Assembly: GCA_016715995.1 (NCBI GenBank)
Contig: JADJXF010000019.1
Coordinates: 54,530 to 118,529 of the forward strand
Length of the DNA: 64,000 bases
From: Flavobacteriales bacterium
GTDB taxonomy: Bacteria; Bacteroidota; Bacteroidia; Flavobacteriales_F; PHOS-HE28
Reading direction: 5' to 3'
How positions within the stretch are numbered: the stretch's first letter is position 1; the number at the start of each line of letters is the position of its first letter. The notes beneath the pieces are model-generated. The model worked only from the letters and a program-made list of their open reading frames with translations, did not search any database and was not told the DNA's origin. The position numbers and the translations under genes were made by a program. This document shows positions 63,250-64,000 of the stretch, piece by piece.

Positions 63250-63417
63250 GTGGAATACGGATCGGATGGGCGGTCGTAAGATGCCGCACCGTGGACCCTC
63301 CAACTCTCCATAGGGTCTCTCGAAGCGGACAAGGTGGAAAGGGCAAGAGACTACTTCCAAGGGCGCCCTTGGTGATAATTGAGCCAGCAGAATCCGCATC
63401 TTCGATGCTCTTGGCAC

Positions 63418-63898
63418 ATGAACATGGAAGAGAGCAAGAGCAAGTTCACCAAGCGATTGGCCGTCGCTGCAACAGTGGTATCCCTTGGCGGAGGCACCAT
63501 TGCCCTGTGGAACCAAGTGAAACCGGAGAAGGAACTGCCCGACCTCTCCGGGCCAATGGACGATCACCGATACCGTAACAACGGCGTTGGATGCTGCCTA
63601 TGTCGGAGACACGCACGAGTATGTGGTGCCCGTACTGCAGGACAACGACAAATTGAAAGGTGAGGGGAAACAGACGAAGTACAAGCGCCGCTATGCCAGC
63701 AGGAAGTGGCCTATCCTGCTGGAAGGTGTGTGCAGAGAGGACGCGATCGTAGTTACGCACAGGGTGAATCCCGACAGCGGCGGATTCACCGGTAGCATGA
63801 AGTTGCGCGTGGATCCGAACGACCCAAAGCGCCTCGTTGGCACCTTCTCAACCACCATTGCCGGGCAGGCCGGGGAGGTGGTGGTGCGGATTGAGTAA
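63418..63898 (+). pseudogene. Membrane-anchored hypothetical protein, frameshifted
   Basis: MNMEESKSKFTKRLAVAATV to ELPDLSG reads in one frame. An extra C at about 63553-63554 then shifts to QWTITDTVTTALDAAYVGDT, which continues to the stop at 63896. Corrected length is about 159 residues. One N-terminal helix (AVAATVVSLGGGTIALW) and a soluble beta-rich domain with no known family. Confidence 0.6.
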
Positions 63899-64000
63899 TC
63901 ACACACCCGTGAAGAACCGCTTCGCCAGCTGCCCGAACTTGATGATGAGCGCACGGTCCAGCTTCAGTTCCACGCGCTTGATGAGGTAGTTGCTGCAATC
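63899..64000 (-). CDS. C-terminal end of a gene cut by the window edge
   Basis: The last 33 codons of a minus-strand frame (NYLIKRVELKLDRALIIKF to FFTGV) with a stop at 63899-63901. Too short to name. It converges with the preceding gene. Confidence 0.5.
   Translation of the reverse strand, partial: DCSNYLIKRVELKLDRALIIKFGQLAKRFFTGV

Overview
The window is about 62-64% GC and nearly every gene looks like a member of the Bacteroidota, most likely a high-GC Flavobacteriales lineage. The evidence is: type IX secretion (T9SS) C-terminal domains on many secreted proteins, including the gliding-motility-associated type B form; SprB-like and PKD repeat proteins; a TonB receptor with a carboxypeptidase-like N-terminal domain; the bacillithiol gene bshB1; Bacteroidota-type promoter boxes (TAnnTTTG and a TAnnTTCG variant); and weak or absent Shine-Dalgarno sequences. 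Six genes each carry one small indel, mostly in a short homopolymer run. This is what a lightly polished long-read (metagenome) assembly looks like, so most of the broken genes are probably intact in the cell.

Layout. 1-3430: 5' part of a secreted Asp-box propeller protein, mnmD, pyrE and a NUDIX hydrolase. 3439-7523 (-): a tightly overlapping operon with a small membrane protein, DUF3822, rsmD, coaD and a TlpA-like thioredoxin. 7623-15177: a RecD-like helicase, a 4'-phosphopantetheinyl transferase, a secreted esterase-like protein with T9SS tail, a TonB receptor and a DUF2214 membrane protein. 15271-20469 (+): cytochrome c maturation genes ccmB-ccmC-ccmD-ccmE-ccmF. 20528-23505 (+): a cluster of DUF2520, kdsC-like, UbiA prenyltransferase and Maf. 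23564-34839: a coiled-coil secreted protein, four large T9SS type B surface proteins (two of them tandem paralogues) and a signal-bearing PLP enzyme.

34903-42635: a beta-CASP metallo-hydrolase, a glutathione peroxidase homologue coupled to bshB1, and a surface-glycan block (flippase, large unknown protein, GT4 glycosyltransferase). 42708-46654: tRNA-His, a CDF metal exporter and two tandem NhaD-type Na+/H+ antiporters. 46663-49487: SAM hydroxide adenosyltransferase homologue, phoH and purC. 49490-58097: LtaS-like sulfatase-fold membrane enzyme, phosphohistidine phosphatase, SCO protein, DUF2490 protein, a lipoprotein, an SdiA-regulated-like propeller, a K+/H+ antiporter with RCK_C domain and a long-chain acyl-CoA ligase. 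58098-64000: small secreted or hypothetical proteins, a LuxR-type regulator with a degenerate receiver, an OmpA-family protein and repeat-rich intergenic DNA.

The most unusual non-coding content is a dispersed element of about 145 bp with three copies in the window. It ends in a 10-bp hairpin that is kept by paired base changes. A second oddity is a set of tandem repeats at 58.2-58.5 kb that look like repeated copies of the 3' end of the adjacent gene. No rRNA, CRISPR array, prophage or transposase was seen.
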